Source: Rhodobacteraceae bacterium D3-12 (GTDB taxonomy: Bacteria > Pseudomonadota > Alphaproteobacteria > Rhodobacterales > Rhodobacteraceae). From it: a stretch of DNA of 64,000 bases. Shown piece by piece: positions 52,378-60,956 of this stretch (the stretch's first letter is position 1; the number at the start of each line of letters is the position of its first letter). Location of the stretch: contig CP104793.1 in assembly GCA_025916135.1 (NCBI GenBank), positions 2,170,001-2,234,000 of the forward strand, given 5' to 3'. A program made the translations under genes and the position numbers. Under the pieces are notes generated by a model, which was not told where the DNA came from, ran no database searches, and saw only the letters and a list, made by a program, of their open reading frames with translations.

Positions 52378-53835
52378 TTACACCCCCGACGCCGGAATGC
52401 CGGTCCGTTGCACAGGTTGCGGCGCGGTCAGCTCTTTCCATTGGCTGAGGGCGCGGTTCACGGTGGCGTTGGGGGCGCGTTCGACAAATTTGCCGTGGCC
52501 CTCTTGGGTTTTGACTTCGCCGTCCATCACAGCGATCTGGCCGCGGGTGAGCGTATAACGCGGCAGGCCTTTGACTTTTTGGCCTTCAAAGACGTTATAG
52601 TCGATCGCCGATTGCTGCCCATTGGCCGAGATGGTTTTCTCTTTCTCCGGGCCCCAGACCACGAGGTCGGCGTCGGCGCCAACAAGAACAGCGCCCTTTT
52701 TAGGGTAGCAATTCAATATCTTAGCGATGTTTGTTGAAGTGACTGCAACAAATTCATTCATCGTTAAGCGCCCGGTGGCAACACCGTGGGTCCAGAGCAT
52801 CGGCAGACGATCTTCCAGCCCGCCTGTGCCGTTGGGGATTTTGGTGAAATCGCCAACGCCATAGCGTTTTTGTTCGGTTGTGAAGGCACAGTGATCGGTG
52901 GCAACGCAGGAGAGCGAGCCCGATTGCAGGCCGGCCCAGAGGCTGTCCTGATGTTTTTGATTACGGAACGGCGGCGACATGACGCGGCGCGCGGCGTGGT
53001 CCCAATCCTTGTTGAAGTATTCGCTTTCATCCAGCGTCAGATGTTGGATCAGCGGCTCGCCCCAGACCCGTTTGCCCTGCATGCGGGCGCGGCGGATGGC
53101 CTCGTGGCTGTCCTCGCAGGAGACATGCACCACATAGAGCGGCGCGCCCGCCATATCGGCGATCATGATGGCGCGGTTTGTCGCCTCGCCTTCAACCTGC
53201 GGCGGGCGGGAATAGGCGTGGGCTTCGGGGCCGGTGTTGCCTTCGGCCAAGAGCCGCGCAGAGAGTTCTGCGACGACATCGCCATTTTCGGCGTGGACCA
53301 TCGGGGTGGCGCCGAGTTCGGCGAGGCGTTGGAAGGAGGCGTAAAGCTCATCATCATTGACCATGAGCGCGCCCTTGTAAGCGAGGAAGTGCTTAAACGT
53401 ATTGATTCCACGCTCTTGCACGACGGTCTTCATGTCGTCGAACACCTGTTCGCCCCACCATGTTACGGCCATATGGAAGCTGTAATCGCAATTGGCGCGG
53501 GTCGATTTATTGTCCCAGCGTTTGAGCGCCTCTAGCAGGCTTTCGCCCGGATTGGGCAGTGCAAAATCGACCACCATCGTGGTGCCGCCGGCGAGCCCGG
53601 CGCGGGTTCCGGATTCAAAATCATCCGTTGAATAGGTCCCCATGAAAGGCATTTCGAGATGGGTGTGTGGGTCGATCCCGCCGGGCATGACATAGCAGCC
53701 GGTGGCGTCGAGTTCCTTGTCGCCTTTGAGGCCCTGTCCGATCTCGCTGATCACGCCGTCTTCGATTGCTACATCTGCCTTGTAGGTCAGATCGGCGGTG
53801 ACAATGGTGCCGTTCTTGATGATTGTCGTGCTCAT
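52378..53835 (-). CDS. Dihydropyrimidinase
   Basis: 485 residues from the ATG at 53835 (GAGGGAGACC upstream), the family length; the frame continues 168 codons further but across other genes. The amidohydrolase metal site is complete: DPHTH (about 57-61), the lysine to be carboxylated in FLAYKGALM, His in VHAEN, His in VVHVSCED and Asp in ATDHCAF. It opens dihydrouracil and dihydrothymine to N-carbamoyl beta-amino acids, the second step of reductive pyrimidine breakdown. It could also act on hydantoins. Usual symbols are hydA or pydB. Confidence 0.93.
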   Translation of the reverse strand: MSTTIIKNGTIVTADLTYKADVAIEDGVISEIGQGLKGDKELDATGCYVMPGGIDPHTHLEMPFMGTYSTDDFESGTRAGLAGGTTMVVDFALPNPGESLLEALKRWDNKSTRANCDYSFHMAVTWWGEQVFDDMKTVVQERGINTFKHFLAYKGALMVNDDELYASFQRLAELGATPMVHAENGDVVAELSARLLAEGNTGPEAHAYSRPPQVEGEATNRAIMIADMAGAPLYVVHVSCEDSHEAIRRARMQGKRVWGEPLIQHLTLDESEYFNKDWDHAARRVMSPPFRNQKHQDSLWAGLQSGSLSCVATDHCAFTTEQKRYGVGDFTKIPNGTGGLEDRLPMLWTHGVATGRLTMNEFVAVTSTNIAKILNCYPKKGAVLVGADADLVVWGPEKEKTISANGQQSAIDYNVFEGQKVKGLPRYTLTRGQIAVMDGEVKTQEGHGKFVERAPNATVNRALSQWKELTAPQPVQRTGIPASGV

Positions 53836-53855
53836 TGTCTTGGTCTCCCTCTTGT

Positions 53856-54206
53856 TCAGTGTATCGACCCGAAGACGGCCATGGCATCGCCATGCACGCC
53901 GATATCGACGGGTCCGAATTTGCTTTCCACGGCGAGCGAAAAATGCCCGGCCCATGGGATGTAAATCACCCGGTAACTGCCGTTGGAGCGGGTGACAGAA
54001 TAGCAGGTTTCGACCATGCCGCCGCAGAACAGCACTTCGGTTTCCTGCGGTGCGATCAGCGCCTCGCGAAACTCGGCCAGAGTGGCGCGGTGCCAGTCGG
54101 CGGGCATCGGGGCCACCTGCCCCACGGTGCGCAGATTGCCCGCGTCGGGGTCGTAGTCGTGAAGCTCGGTCGCGATCAGGGTCGATATGGAGGCGGCTTC
54201 GCTCAC
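53856..54206 (-). CDS. Small protein of unknown function in the pyrimidine cluster
   Basis: 116 residues if read from the GTG at 54206, which overlaps the stop of the preceding small gene by 4 bp (GTGA); a GTG three codons earlier is the alternative. No signal peptide or membrane span. A GGMVETCYSVTRS segment and a beta-rich end (YRVIYIPWAGHFSLAVESKFG, first part YRVIYIPWAGHF) are visible. Not recognised. Its close packing between ureidopropionase and dihydropyrimidinase genes implies a role in the pathway. Confidence 0.65.
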   Translation of the reverse strand: MSEAASISTLIATELHDYDPDAGNLRTVGQVAPMPADWHRATLAEFREALIAPQETEVLFCGGMVETCYSVTRSNGSYRVIYIPWAGHFSLAVESKFGPVDIGVHGDAMAVFGSIH

Positions 54207-54445
54207 CCAATGCACCCGATAAAGACAAAGGACAGGTCCTTGCGCACATAGTAGCAGTTTTCGGAGCTGACGAAGACGTCGGATTTCTTGACCGACCGCG
54301 GGATTTTGCTGGCCAAATCCGAGGGCAGTTTAAAATCAACCGTTCTGAGCGTCAGGGTTTCGGCCTGAGCGGGCGCCGCTGTGACAAGCGCCAAGCCCAG
54401 TGCGAGGGTTAAGCCCGGAACGAATGGTGCAGGCATCAGGCGCAT
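54203..54445 (-). CDS. Small exported protein of unknown function in the pyrimidine cluster
   Basis: 80 residues from the ATG at 54445, which overlaps the preceding stop by one base (TGATG). A clear signal peptide (hydrophobic GLTLALGLALV, cleavage after PAQA, about residue 28) leaves a mature protein of about 50 residues with two cysteines, in SENCYYVR and FIGCIG, which could form a disulfide. No family recognised. It is co-translated with its neighbours. Confidence 0.65.
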   Translation of the reverse strand: MRLMPAPFVPGLTLALGLALVTAAPAQAETLTLRTVDFKLPSDLASKIPRSVKKSDVFVSSENCYYVRKDLSFVFIGCIG

Positions 54446-55704
54446 CACACGATCTCCGCCGTTTCGACCACGGCATGCATCAGAACATCCGCCCCGGCAG
54501 TGGCCCATTCGCGCGAGATTTCTTCGGCTTCGTTATGGGACAGCCCGTCGACACAGGGGCACATGACCATCGCGGTGGGAGCGACCTGATTGATCCAGCA
54601 AGCGTCGTGACCGGCGCCCGAAATCAGGTCCATATGGGAATAGCCGAGCCGTTCAGCGGCGTTGCGAACTGCCGACACGCAGCTCTCGTCAAAGGCCACC
54701 GGATCAAAGCCGCCGACCTTTTCAAACTCGACCGTTAGCCCCATGTCGTCGGCGATTTTCTGACCTTCGACGCGCAGGCGGGCCTCCATGTCTTCGATCA
54801 CCGAAAGCTCTGGCGAGCGGAAATCGACGGTGAAGACAACCTTGCCGGGGATCACGTTGCGCGAGTTGGGAAAGACGTCGATATGGCCCGCAGCGCCGAC
54901 CGCGTGGGGCGCGTGAGACCATGCAATTTCATCGACCTTGTCGAGAATGCGCGCCATGCCGAGGCCCGCGTTTTTGCGCATGGGCATCGGGGTGGAACCG
55001 GTGTGGCTGTCTTTGCCGGTCACGGTCACTTGGGTCCAAGAGAGCCCCTGCCCGTGGGTGACGACGCCGATGTCTTTGCCTTCGGCCTCCAAGATCGGGC
55101 CTTGTTCGATGTGGAGTTCAAACATCGCGTGCATCTTGCGCGCGCCGACGGGTTCGTCGCCTTCCCAGCCGATGCGTTTAAGTTCGTCGCCAAAGGTTTT
55201 GCCTTCGGCGTCGACGCGGTCTTTGGCCCATTTTTCAGTATGGATACCGGCGAAAACACCGGAGGACAGCATGGCGGGAGCGTAGCGTGTCCCCTCTTCG
55301 TTCGTCCAGTTGGTGACGACGATCGGATGTTTCGTCTTGATGTCGAGATCGTTGAGAGTGCGCACGATTTCGAGCCCGCCAAGCACGCCGAGGATGCCGT
55401 CGTATTTGCCGCCTGTGGGCTGGGTATCAAGGTGAGAGCCGACATAGACCGGCAGCGCGTCTGGATCGGTGCCGTCGCGTTGCGCGAACATGTTGCCCAT
55501 GCTGTCGAGCCCCATCGTGCAGCCCGCCGCCTCGCACCATTTCTGGAACAGTACGCGCCCCTCGCCGTCTTCGTCTGTCAGGGTCTGGCGGTTGTTACCG
55601 CCGGCGACGCCGGGGCCGATCTTGGCCATGTCCATGAGGCTGTCCCAAAGGCGGTCGCCATTGATCCTGAGGTTCTCTCCCGGTGCTGACTTTGCGGCTG
55701 GCAT
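54445..55704 (-). CDS. Zn-dependent beta-ureidopropionase/N-carbamoyl amino acid hydrolase
   Basis: 419 residues of the M20-type amidase family. The dimetal site is visible in GSHLDTQPTGGKYDGILG (about 91-108), the catalytic Glu pair in TNEEGTRYAP and a His in LHIEQGPILE; a late His is in SGAGHDA. It hydrolyses N-carbamoyl-beta-alanine and N-carbamoyl-beta-aminoisobutyrate, the third step of reductive pyrimidine breakdown. A RutR operator lies 75 bp upstream of its start, so it heads the minus-strand catabolic and transport operon. Symbols used elsewhere are hyuC, amaB or pydC. Confidence 0.9.
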   Translation of the reverse strand: MPAAKSAPGENLRINGDRLWDSLMDMAKIGPGVAGGNNRQTLTDEDGEGRVLFQKWCEAAGCTMGLDSMGNMFAQRDGTDPDALPVYVGSHLDTQPTGGKYDGILGVLGGLEIVRTLNDLDIKTKHPIVVTNWTNEEGTRYAPAMLSSGVFAGIHTEKWAKDRVDAEGKTFGDELKRIGWEGDEPVGARKMHAMFELHIEQGPILEAEGKDIGVVTHGQGLSWTQVTVTGKDSHTGSTPMPMRKNAGLGMARILDKVDEIAWSHAPHAVGAAGHIDVFPNSRNVIPGKVVFTVDFRSPELSVIEDMEARLRVEGQKIADDMGLTVEFEKVGGFDPVAFDESCVSAVRNAAERLGYSHMDLISGAGHDACWINQVAPTAMVMCPCVDGLSHNEAEEISREWATAGADVLMHAVVETAEIV

Positions 55705-55778
55705 GGGTGCGTCCTTCCTGCGTAAATTTTACGCAACGGGGGTGGTTGATCGTTTGCACATCCCCCGATGCATTTATT

Positions 55779-55794
55779 TTGACCAACTGGTAAA
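55779..55794. promoter_or_regulatory. RutR operator
   Basis: TTGACCAACTGGTAAA agrees with the RutR consensus TTGACCAnnTGGTCAA at 13 of 14 fixed positions. It lies between the divergent beta-ureidopropionase and rutR-like genes and can serve both. RutR leaves DNA when uracil or thymine binds. Confidence 0.85.
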
Positions 55795-55969
55795 AGCCAC
55801 GCTAACACGGCTTTACAGGCAGTCAAGAACTTCGCATCATGAAGCCCCTGCCGCCAAGAGAAAATTTAGGCGACAGGGTGACGGGTGCCTAATTCATACG
55901 CATTTGCCATGAGGCAATCGGGAAATGCTGTGCATAATCGGGCGCGTTTGCCACGGACGGGGAAAGCAG

Positions 55970-56611
55970 ATGCAGCAGAAATCGGAGCGCCACACCAAGG
56001 CGCCGATACGCGGGAAGACCCGGATTCAGCGCAAAAACACCTCGGCCATTCTGGATGCGGCGTTAGAGATTTTTGCAGCCAACGGATTTCGCGGGGCGAC
56101 GCTGGATCAGATCGCGGGCGCGGCGGGTTTGTCCAAGCCGAACCTGCTGTATTATTTTCCATCAAAGGAAGCGATCCATGCCGCCCTTCTGGACGGGTTG
56201 ATGGAAACATGGCTGGACCCGCTTTATGCGCTGGATGAGGCGGGTGATCCGTTGCAGGAAATCCTGTCTTATGTGCGCCGCAAGCTAGAGATGAGCCGGG
56301 ATTTTCCGAAGGAATCGCGCTTGTTTGCCAATGAAATCCTGCAAGGCGCGCCGCGGATCGGTCCGGCCCTGTCGGGCGAGTTGAAGACGTTGGTGGATGA
56401 AAAGGCCGAGGTGATCCGCAACTGGACCCGTGATGGCAAGATTGCCGAAGTGAACCCGCATCACCTTATCTTTTCAATCTGGGCGCTGACCCAGCATTAC
56501 GCCGATTTTGATGTGCAGGTGCATGCGGTGTTGGGGGGCGCGGATGTGGACCCGTTTCCCGAGGCCGAACGCTATCTTGAGGCGTTGTTTACCCGGATGC
56601 TGAGCCGGTAA
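55970..56611 (+). CDS. rutR: RutR-like TetR regulator of pyrimidine catabolism
   Basis: 213 residues from the ATG at 55970 (GGGGAAAG upstream); E. coli RutR is 212. N-terminal helix-turn-helix about 22-70 with TLDQIAGAAGLSKPNLLYYFPSKEA (second part LSKPNLLYYFPSKEA), and a C-terminal domain with RRKLEMSRDFPKESRLFANE and HHLIFSIWALTQHYADF, matching RutR closely. It should sense uracil or thymine. A near-consensus RutR operator lies upstream, and another candidate lies before preT, supporting control of the whole cluster. It is read opposite to the catabolic genes on both sides. Confidence 0.88.
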   Translation: MQQKSERHTKAPIRGKTRIQRKNTSAILDAALEIFAANGFRGATLDQIAGAAGLSKPNLLYYFPSKEAIHAALLDGLMETWLDPLYALDEAGDPLQEILSYVRRKLEMSRDFPKESRLFANEILQGAPRIGPALSGELKTLVDEKAEVIRNWTRDGKIAEVNPHHLIFSIWALTQHYADFDVQVHAVLGGADVDPFPEAERYLEALFTRMLSR

Positions 56612-56653
56612 ATTAGGGGCCGCGCAAGCCCGGAGCCTGCGCGACCGTTGTGC

Positions 56654-57958
56654 TTATTCGGCAGCCTGTGCCGAAGGGTTGTTGGGGTGCGTGGTCCAGT
56701 TGGCGTAGTCGTTTTCGACCGTTTTGCCGGTGCGCGGATCGACGGTGCCCGGCTCCATTTCGACCATGGTGATGCAATCCTCGACCGGGCAGACATTGAC
56801 GCAGAGGTTGCAGGCGACGCATTCGGCATCGTTGACCTCGAAGACGCGGCCCTCTTTCATCCAGATCGCCTGATGCGAGGTGTCTTCGCAAGCGGCATAG
56901 CAGCGGCCGCATTTGATGCAGGCGTTCTGATCGATCTTGGCTTTGGCGATGTAGTTGAGGTTGAGATACTGCCAATCCGAGAGGTTTGGCACGGCGTTGC
57001 CGATGAATTGGTCGGTCGAGGTGTACCCCTTTTCGTCCATCCAGTCGGAAAGGCCCGAGATCATCTCCTGAACCACTTTGAAGCCATAGGTCATGGCGGC
57101 GGTGCAGACCTGCACGTTGCCCGCGCCCATAACCATGAATTCAGCCGCATCGCGCCAAGTGGTCACGCCACCGATGGCGGAAATCGGCAGGCCACGGGTT
57201 TCCGCATCACGGGCGATTTCGGCAACCATGTTGAGCGCGATGGGTTTCACCGCCGGGCCGCAGAAGCCGCCGTGGCTACCCTTGCCATCAATCGAGGGTT
57301 CGGGGCTGAAGTTATCGAGGTTAACCGAAGTGATGGAGTTGATCGTGTTGATCAGGCTCACCGCGTCGGCCCCGCCGTTATGGGCGGCGCGCGCCGGATA
57401 GCGGATGTCGGTGATGTTGGGCGTGAGTTTGACGATCACCGGCTTGTCGTAGTTTTCCTTGCACCAGCGGGTGACCATTTCGATGTATTCGGGCACCTGC
57501 CCCACCGCCGCGCCCATGCCGCGTTCGGACATGCCATGCGGGCAGCCGAAGTTGAGCTCGACCCCGTCGGCACCGGTTTCGGCCACGCGGGGGAGGATTT
57601 TCTTCCACGCCTGTTCTTCGCAAGGCACCATCAGCGAGACGATCACGGCGCGGTCGGGGTAGTCGGCTTTGACGCGGGCGATTTCTTCGAGGTTGGTTTC
57701 AAGCGGGCGGTCGGTGATCAGCTCGATATTGTTGAGACCCAGAAGCCGCCGGTCTGCGCCGTGGATCACGCCGTAGCGCGGGCCGTTGACGTTCACCACA
57801 GGCGGGCCTTCCTCGCCCAGAGTTTTCCAGACGACCCCGCCCCAGCCAGCTTCAAACGCGCGGCGCACGTTGTATTCCTTGTCTGTGGGCGGCGCCGAGG
57901 CGAGCCAGAAGGGATTGGGGCTTGTGATGCCGAGAAAGTTGGTTGTGAGATCAGCCAT
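56654..57958 (-). CDS. preA: NAD-dependent dihydropyrimidine dehydrogenase subunit PreA
   Basis: 434 residues from the ATG at 57958 (AAAGGAGG upstream). An FMN-binding dihydroorotate dehydrogenase-like barrel (about 1-310, with the flavin-site NFGCPHGM segment) is followed by two ferredoxin clusters, CIKCGRCYAAC (about 328-338) and CVACNLCVNVC (about 361-371). It reduces uracil or thymine to the 5,6-dihydro form, the first step of the reductive pathway, with PreT supplying electrons from NADH. It follows preT by 64 bp and ends 42 bp from the convergent rutR. Confidence 0.94.
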   Translation of the reverse strand: MADLTTNFLGITSPNPFWLASAPPTDKEYNVRRAFEAGWGGVVWKTLGEEGPPVVNVNGPRYGVIHGADRRLLGLNNIELITDRPLETNLEEIARVKADYPDRAVIVSLMVPCEEQAWKKILPRVAETGADGVELNFGCPHGMSERGMGAAVGQVPEYIEMVTRWCKENYDKPVIVKLTPNITDIRYPARAAHNGGADAVSLINTINSITSVNLDNFSPEPSIDGKGSHGGFCGPAVKPIALNMVAEIARDAETRGLPISAIGGVTTWRDAAEFMVMGAGNVQVCTAAMTYGFKVVQEMISGLSDWMDEKGYTSTDQFIGNAVPNLSDWQYLNLNYIAKAKIDQNACIKCGRCYAACEDTSHQAIWMKEGRVFEVNDAECVACNLCVNVCPVEDCITMVEMEPGTVDPRTGKTVENDYANWTTHPNNPSAQAAE

Positions 57959-58022
57959 GTAATGGCCTCCTTTATCGTTCACCCGTCGCAACGGGCGGTA
58001 TCATGGGGGAAAAGCGCAGCCG

Positions 58023-59354
58023 TCACTTGCTGAGCTCTGCATGGATGCTTTCGGCAGCATCGCGGCCCTGTGCCACGGCGGTGACGGTGAGGTCTTCGCC
58101 GCGCGCGGTACAGTCGCCGCCCGCCCAGATACGGGTTTGCGGGGCGGTGCGTCCGTCCTCTGCCGTGAAGAAGGCGGAACCGTCGAGTTCGACATCCTCG
58201 GGCGGGTTTTCAAGCCATTGACCGATGGCGAGCAGCACCTGATCGGCGGGGATTGCAAAGGTTTCGCCAGTGCCGACGAGGTTGGGGCCGTCTTGGGAGG
58301 TGTATTCGAAATCGACCGCTTCGACCGCAGTGTCGCCATGGGCGGCCACGGGTTTGGCGTTGAAAACCAGCCGCACGCCTTTGGAGGCGGCGAGGTCTTG
58401 TTCGAACTGGCTGGCGGGCATTGCGGATTGGTCGCGCCGGTAAGCGATGGTGACGTTTTCCGCGCCGAGCAGCTTGGCCTGAACGGCGGCGTCGACCGCT
58501 GTCATGCCGCCGCCGATCACCACAACATTGCGCCCTACGGGCAGCGTGGCCATGTCATCCGCCTGACGAAGGCGGGCGATGAAATCGACAGCTTTTTCGA
58601 TGCCGCCTTTGTCGAAACCTTTGAGGTCGTAAGCACCGGGAAGGCCCATGCCGAGGAACACCGCATCATGACCATCACGCAGCGCATCGAGCGTCACGTC
58701 ACGGCCAAGCGCCGTATCGTAGCGGATCTCGATCCCGCCGATGGCGAGGAGCCAGTCAACTTCGGATTGGGCATAGCCGTTCACGGTCTTGTAGCTGGCG
58801 ATGCCGAATTCGTTGAGGCCGCCGGCTTTGCTGCGGGCCTCGAAGATCACCACGTCATGACCGTGCATCGCAAGGCGGTGGGCACAGGCGAGACCTGCGG
58901 GCCCTGCCCCCACGACCGCGACCGTTTTGCCGGTCGAGGGCGCGCGCGTGTAGGGTTGCGGGCCGTGGGCCATGGCAGCGTCGGTGGCGTAGCGTTGCAG
59001 GCGGCCGATCTCGACCGGCTTGCCTTCGGCGACTTCGCGCACGCAGACTTCCTCGCAGAGGGTTTCTGTTGGACAGACCCGCGCGCACATGCCGCCGAGG
59101 ATGTTCTGATCAAAGATCGTCTTGGCCGCCGCGAGCGGCGTGTCGGTTGCGATCTGGCGAATGAACAGCGGGATGTCGATGCTGGTTGGGCAGGCCTCCA
59201 TACAGGGAGCATCGTGGCAGAAGTAGCAGCGATCAGCCGCAACCTGTGCTTCATGCGCGTCGTATGGGGCGTGAAGATCGGTGAAATTAGAGGCGAGTTG
59301 GTTGGGGCTGAGCCGTCCTGCGACGATACCCGGACTGCGTTGAGATGGCGGCAT
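58023..59354 (-). CDS. preT: NAD-dependent dihydropyrimidine dehydrogenase subunit PreT
   Basis: 443 residues from the ATG at 59354 (GGGAGAAAG upstream); an upstream in-frame start at 59411 lies next to the RutR-like box and is less likely. GltD-like: N-terminal cysteines CYFCHDAPCMEACP and CARVCPTETLCEEVC for Fe-S clusters, then FAD-binding VGAGPAGLACAHRL (about 150-163) and a second dinucleotide site VIGGGMTAVDAA (about 275-286). It transfers electrons from NADH to PreA. First gene of the preTA operon, with a weaker RutR box 66 bp upstream. Confidence 0.94.
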   Translation of the reverse strand: MPPSQRSPGIVAGRLSPNQLASNFTDLHAPYDAHEAQVAADRCYFCHDAPCMEACPTSIDIPLFIRQIATDTPLAAAKTIFDQNILGGMCARVCPTETLCEEVCVREVAEGKPVEIGRLQRYATDAAMAHGPQPYTRAPSTGKTVAVVGAGPAGLACAHRLAMHGHDVVIFEARSKAGGLNEFGIASYKTVNGYAQSEVDWLLAIGGIEIRYDTALGRDVTLDALRDGHDAVFLGMGLPGAYDLKGFDKGGIEKAVDFIARLRQADDMATLPVGRNVVVIGGGMTAVDAAVQAKLLGAENVTIAYRRDQSAMPASQFEQDLAASKGVRLVFNAKPVAAHGDTAVEAVDFEYTSQDGPNLVGTGETFAIPADQVLLAIGQWLENPPEDVELDGSAFFTAEDGRTAPQTRIWAGGDCTARGEDLTVTAVAQGRDAAESIHAELSK

Positions 59355-59419
59355 TAGCTTTCTCCCTGTCGTCTTGGAAACACGTTTTTTATTGCTAACA
59401 AGGTGCCACAATCCATTTT

Positions 59420-59435
59420 TTTATCAAATGGTAAA
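59420..59435. promoter_or_regulatory. Candidate second RutR operator upstream of preT
   Basis: TTTATCAAATGGTAAA matches the RutR consensus TTGACCAnnTGGTCAA at 11 of 14 fixed positions and keeps the ATGGTAAA half seen in the stronger site. It lies 66 bp before the preT ATG. Confidence 0.6.
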
Positions 59436-59472
59436 TTTTTAAAACGCGAAAAAAATGCCTAATGCCCCGGCA

Positions 59473-59492
59473 TGAGGGTGAAAATGCCCTCA
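59473..59492 (-). terminator. Possible terminator of the Liv-type ABC operon
   Basis: TGAGGG (59473-59478) pairs with CCCTCA (59487-59492) 11 bp after the livF-type stop on the minus strand. The stem is short and has no U-tract. Confidence 0.35.
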
Positions 59493-59502
59493 AAACAGGC
59501 AG

Positions 59503-60192
59503 TCAGACGCCGAGATAGCGGTCGCTGGTTTCCGGGTCGAGATCGCTGAAAGCGCCAGTCCAGACGGTTTGGCCGCGCTGAAGAATCACGGCGCGGTCGG
59601 CGACGCTGGCAAGTTCCTTGAGCGATTTATCGACAACGATGATCGCAAGGCCGGTTTCGGATTTGAGGCGTTTGATGGCGGCCCAGATCTCTTGTCGGAT
59701 CACCGGGGCGAGGCCTTCGGTTGCCTCGTCAAGGATCAGCAGACGCGGGTTGGTCATGAGAGCGCGCCCGATAGCGAGCATCTGTTGCTCGCCGCCCGAG
59801 AGCGAGGCCGACATCTGATCGTGGCGCTCTTCGAGGCGGGGGAAAAGCGTGGCCACTTTGGCGAGCGTCCATTCGCCGGGCCGCGCGGCGGCGACAAGGT
59901 TTTCGCGCACATTGAGGTTGGGAAAACAGCGCCGCCCTTCGGGCACGAGGCCAAGCCCGGCGCGCGCGGCGCGGTGCGAGGGCCAGCGTGCGATGTCGTC
60001 ACCGTCAAACACGATCGAACCGCTGCGATGCTTCATCATCCGGCAGATGGTTTTGATCGTGGTGGATTTGCCCATGCCGTTGCGCCCCATCAGGGCGACA
60101 ACCTGTCCCGGTTCCACCCGGAAGGTCACATCAAACAGGGCTTGTGACGGGCCATAAAAGGCCGAGACATTGGCAAGGCGCAGAAGGCTCAT
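59503..60192 (-). CDS. Branched-chain/amide-type ABC transporter ATP-binding protein (LivF)
   Basis: 229 residues. Walker A GRNGMGKST is at about 36-44, the signature LSGGEQQML at about 132-140, Walker B LLILDEATEG at about 152-161. LivF-type. It overlaps the LivG-type gene by 4 bp. Gene order binding protein, two permeases, two ATPases is that of Liv and Urt transporters. The position beside preT suggests a pyrimidine-related or amide substrate, but an amino acid cannot be excluded. Confidence 0.9.
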   Translation of the reverse strand: MSLLRLANVSAFYGPSQALFDVTFRVEPGQVVALMGRNGMGKSTTIKTICRMMKHRSGSIVFDGDDIARWPSHRAARAGLGLVPEGRRCFPNLNVRENLVAAARPGEWTLAKVATLFPRLEERHDQMSASLSGGEQQMLAIGRALMTNPRLLILDEATEGLAPVIRQEIWAAIKRLKSETGLAIIVVDKSLKELASVADRAVILQRGQTVWTGAFSDLDPETSDRYLGV

Positions 60193-60956
60193 TGGATCGC
60201 TTCCTCTTCGTCTTCTTCACCGAGGTAGGCCTCGCGCACATCGGGGTTTGTGCGGATCTCGTCCGGGGTGCCGGTGGCAATGATGCGGCCATAAACCAGC
60301 ACGCTGATCCGGTCGGCCAGTTGGAAGACCGCATCCATGTCATGTTCGACCAGTAGGATCGGCGCGCGGGTTTTGAGCTTGTGCAGGAAGGTGACCAACA
60401 GGGCCGAGCCTTCGGCACCGAGGCCCGCCATCGGCTCGTCCATCAAAAAGGCATGCGGATTGAGGGTGAGCGCGACGGCGACCTCAAGCTGGCGGCGTTG
60501 CCCATGCGACAGATCGGCGGTGCGGAAACTGGCGAACTCTTCGAGCCCGACCTCGCCAAGTGCGGCCATGGCCGTATCGCGCAGCGCCCTGTCCTGCATC
60601 ACGGGTTTGAACAGGCCGAGCCGTTTTTGCCGCGCACCAAGCGCGCCGAGCACCGCGTTTTGCAGCACGGTGTCCTCCATCGCGAGCGAGCTGATCTGGA
60701 ACGTGCGGCCCAGCCCGGCGCGGGCGCGGGCCACGGTGTCCTGTGCGGTCACGTCGCGGCCTTCGAGCACGACGCGGCCCGCATCGGGTTTGAGGCTTCC
60801 GGCGATCTGGGCGATCAGCGTGGATTTGCCCGCGCCGTTGGGGCCGATCAGCGCGTGGATTTCACCGGGGTAAAGATCGAGCGTCACATTGTCCGAGGCC
60901 TTGAGCGCGCCGAAGCTTTTGGTGATGCCGTCAATGTGCAGCAATGGTTCAGTCAT
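60189..60956 (-). CDS. Branched-chain/amide-type ABC transporter ATP-binding protein (LivG)
   Basis: 255 residues. Walker A GPNGAGKST is at about 38-46, the signature LSHGQRRQLE at about 148-157, Walker B HAFLMDEPMAGL. A C-terminal acidic tail (EEDEEEA) ends the protein. LivG-type partner of the LivF protein. It overlaps its neighbours on both sides (4 bp with livF, 8 bp with livM). Confidence 0.9.
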   Translation of the reverse strand: MTEPLLHIDGITKSFGALKASDNVTLDLYPGEIHALIGPNGAGKSTLIAQIAGSLKPDAGRVVLEGRDVTAQDTVARARAGLGRTFQISSLAMEDTVLQNAVLGALGARQKRLGLFKPVMQDRALRDTAMAALGEVGLEEFASFRTADLSHGQRRQLEVAVALTLNPHAFLMDEPMAGLGAEGSALLVTFLHKLKTRAPILLVEHDMDAVFQLADRISVLVYGRIIATGTPDEIRTNPDVREAYLGEEDEEEAIQ

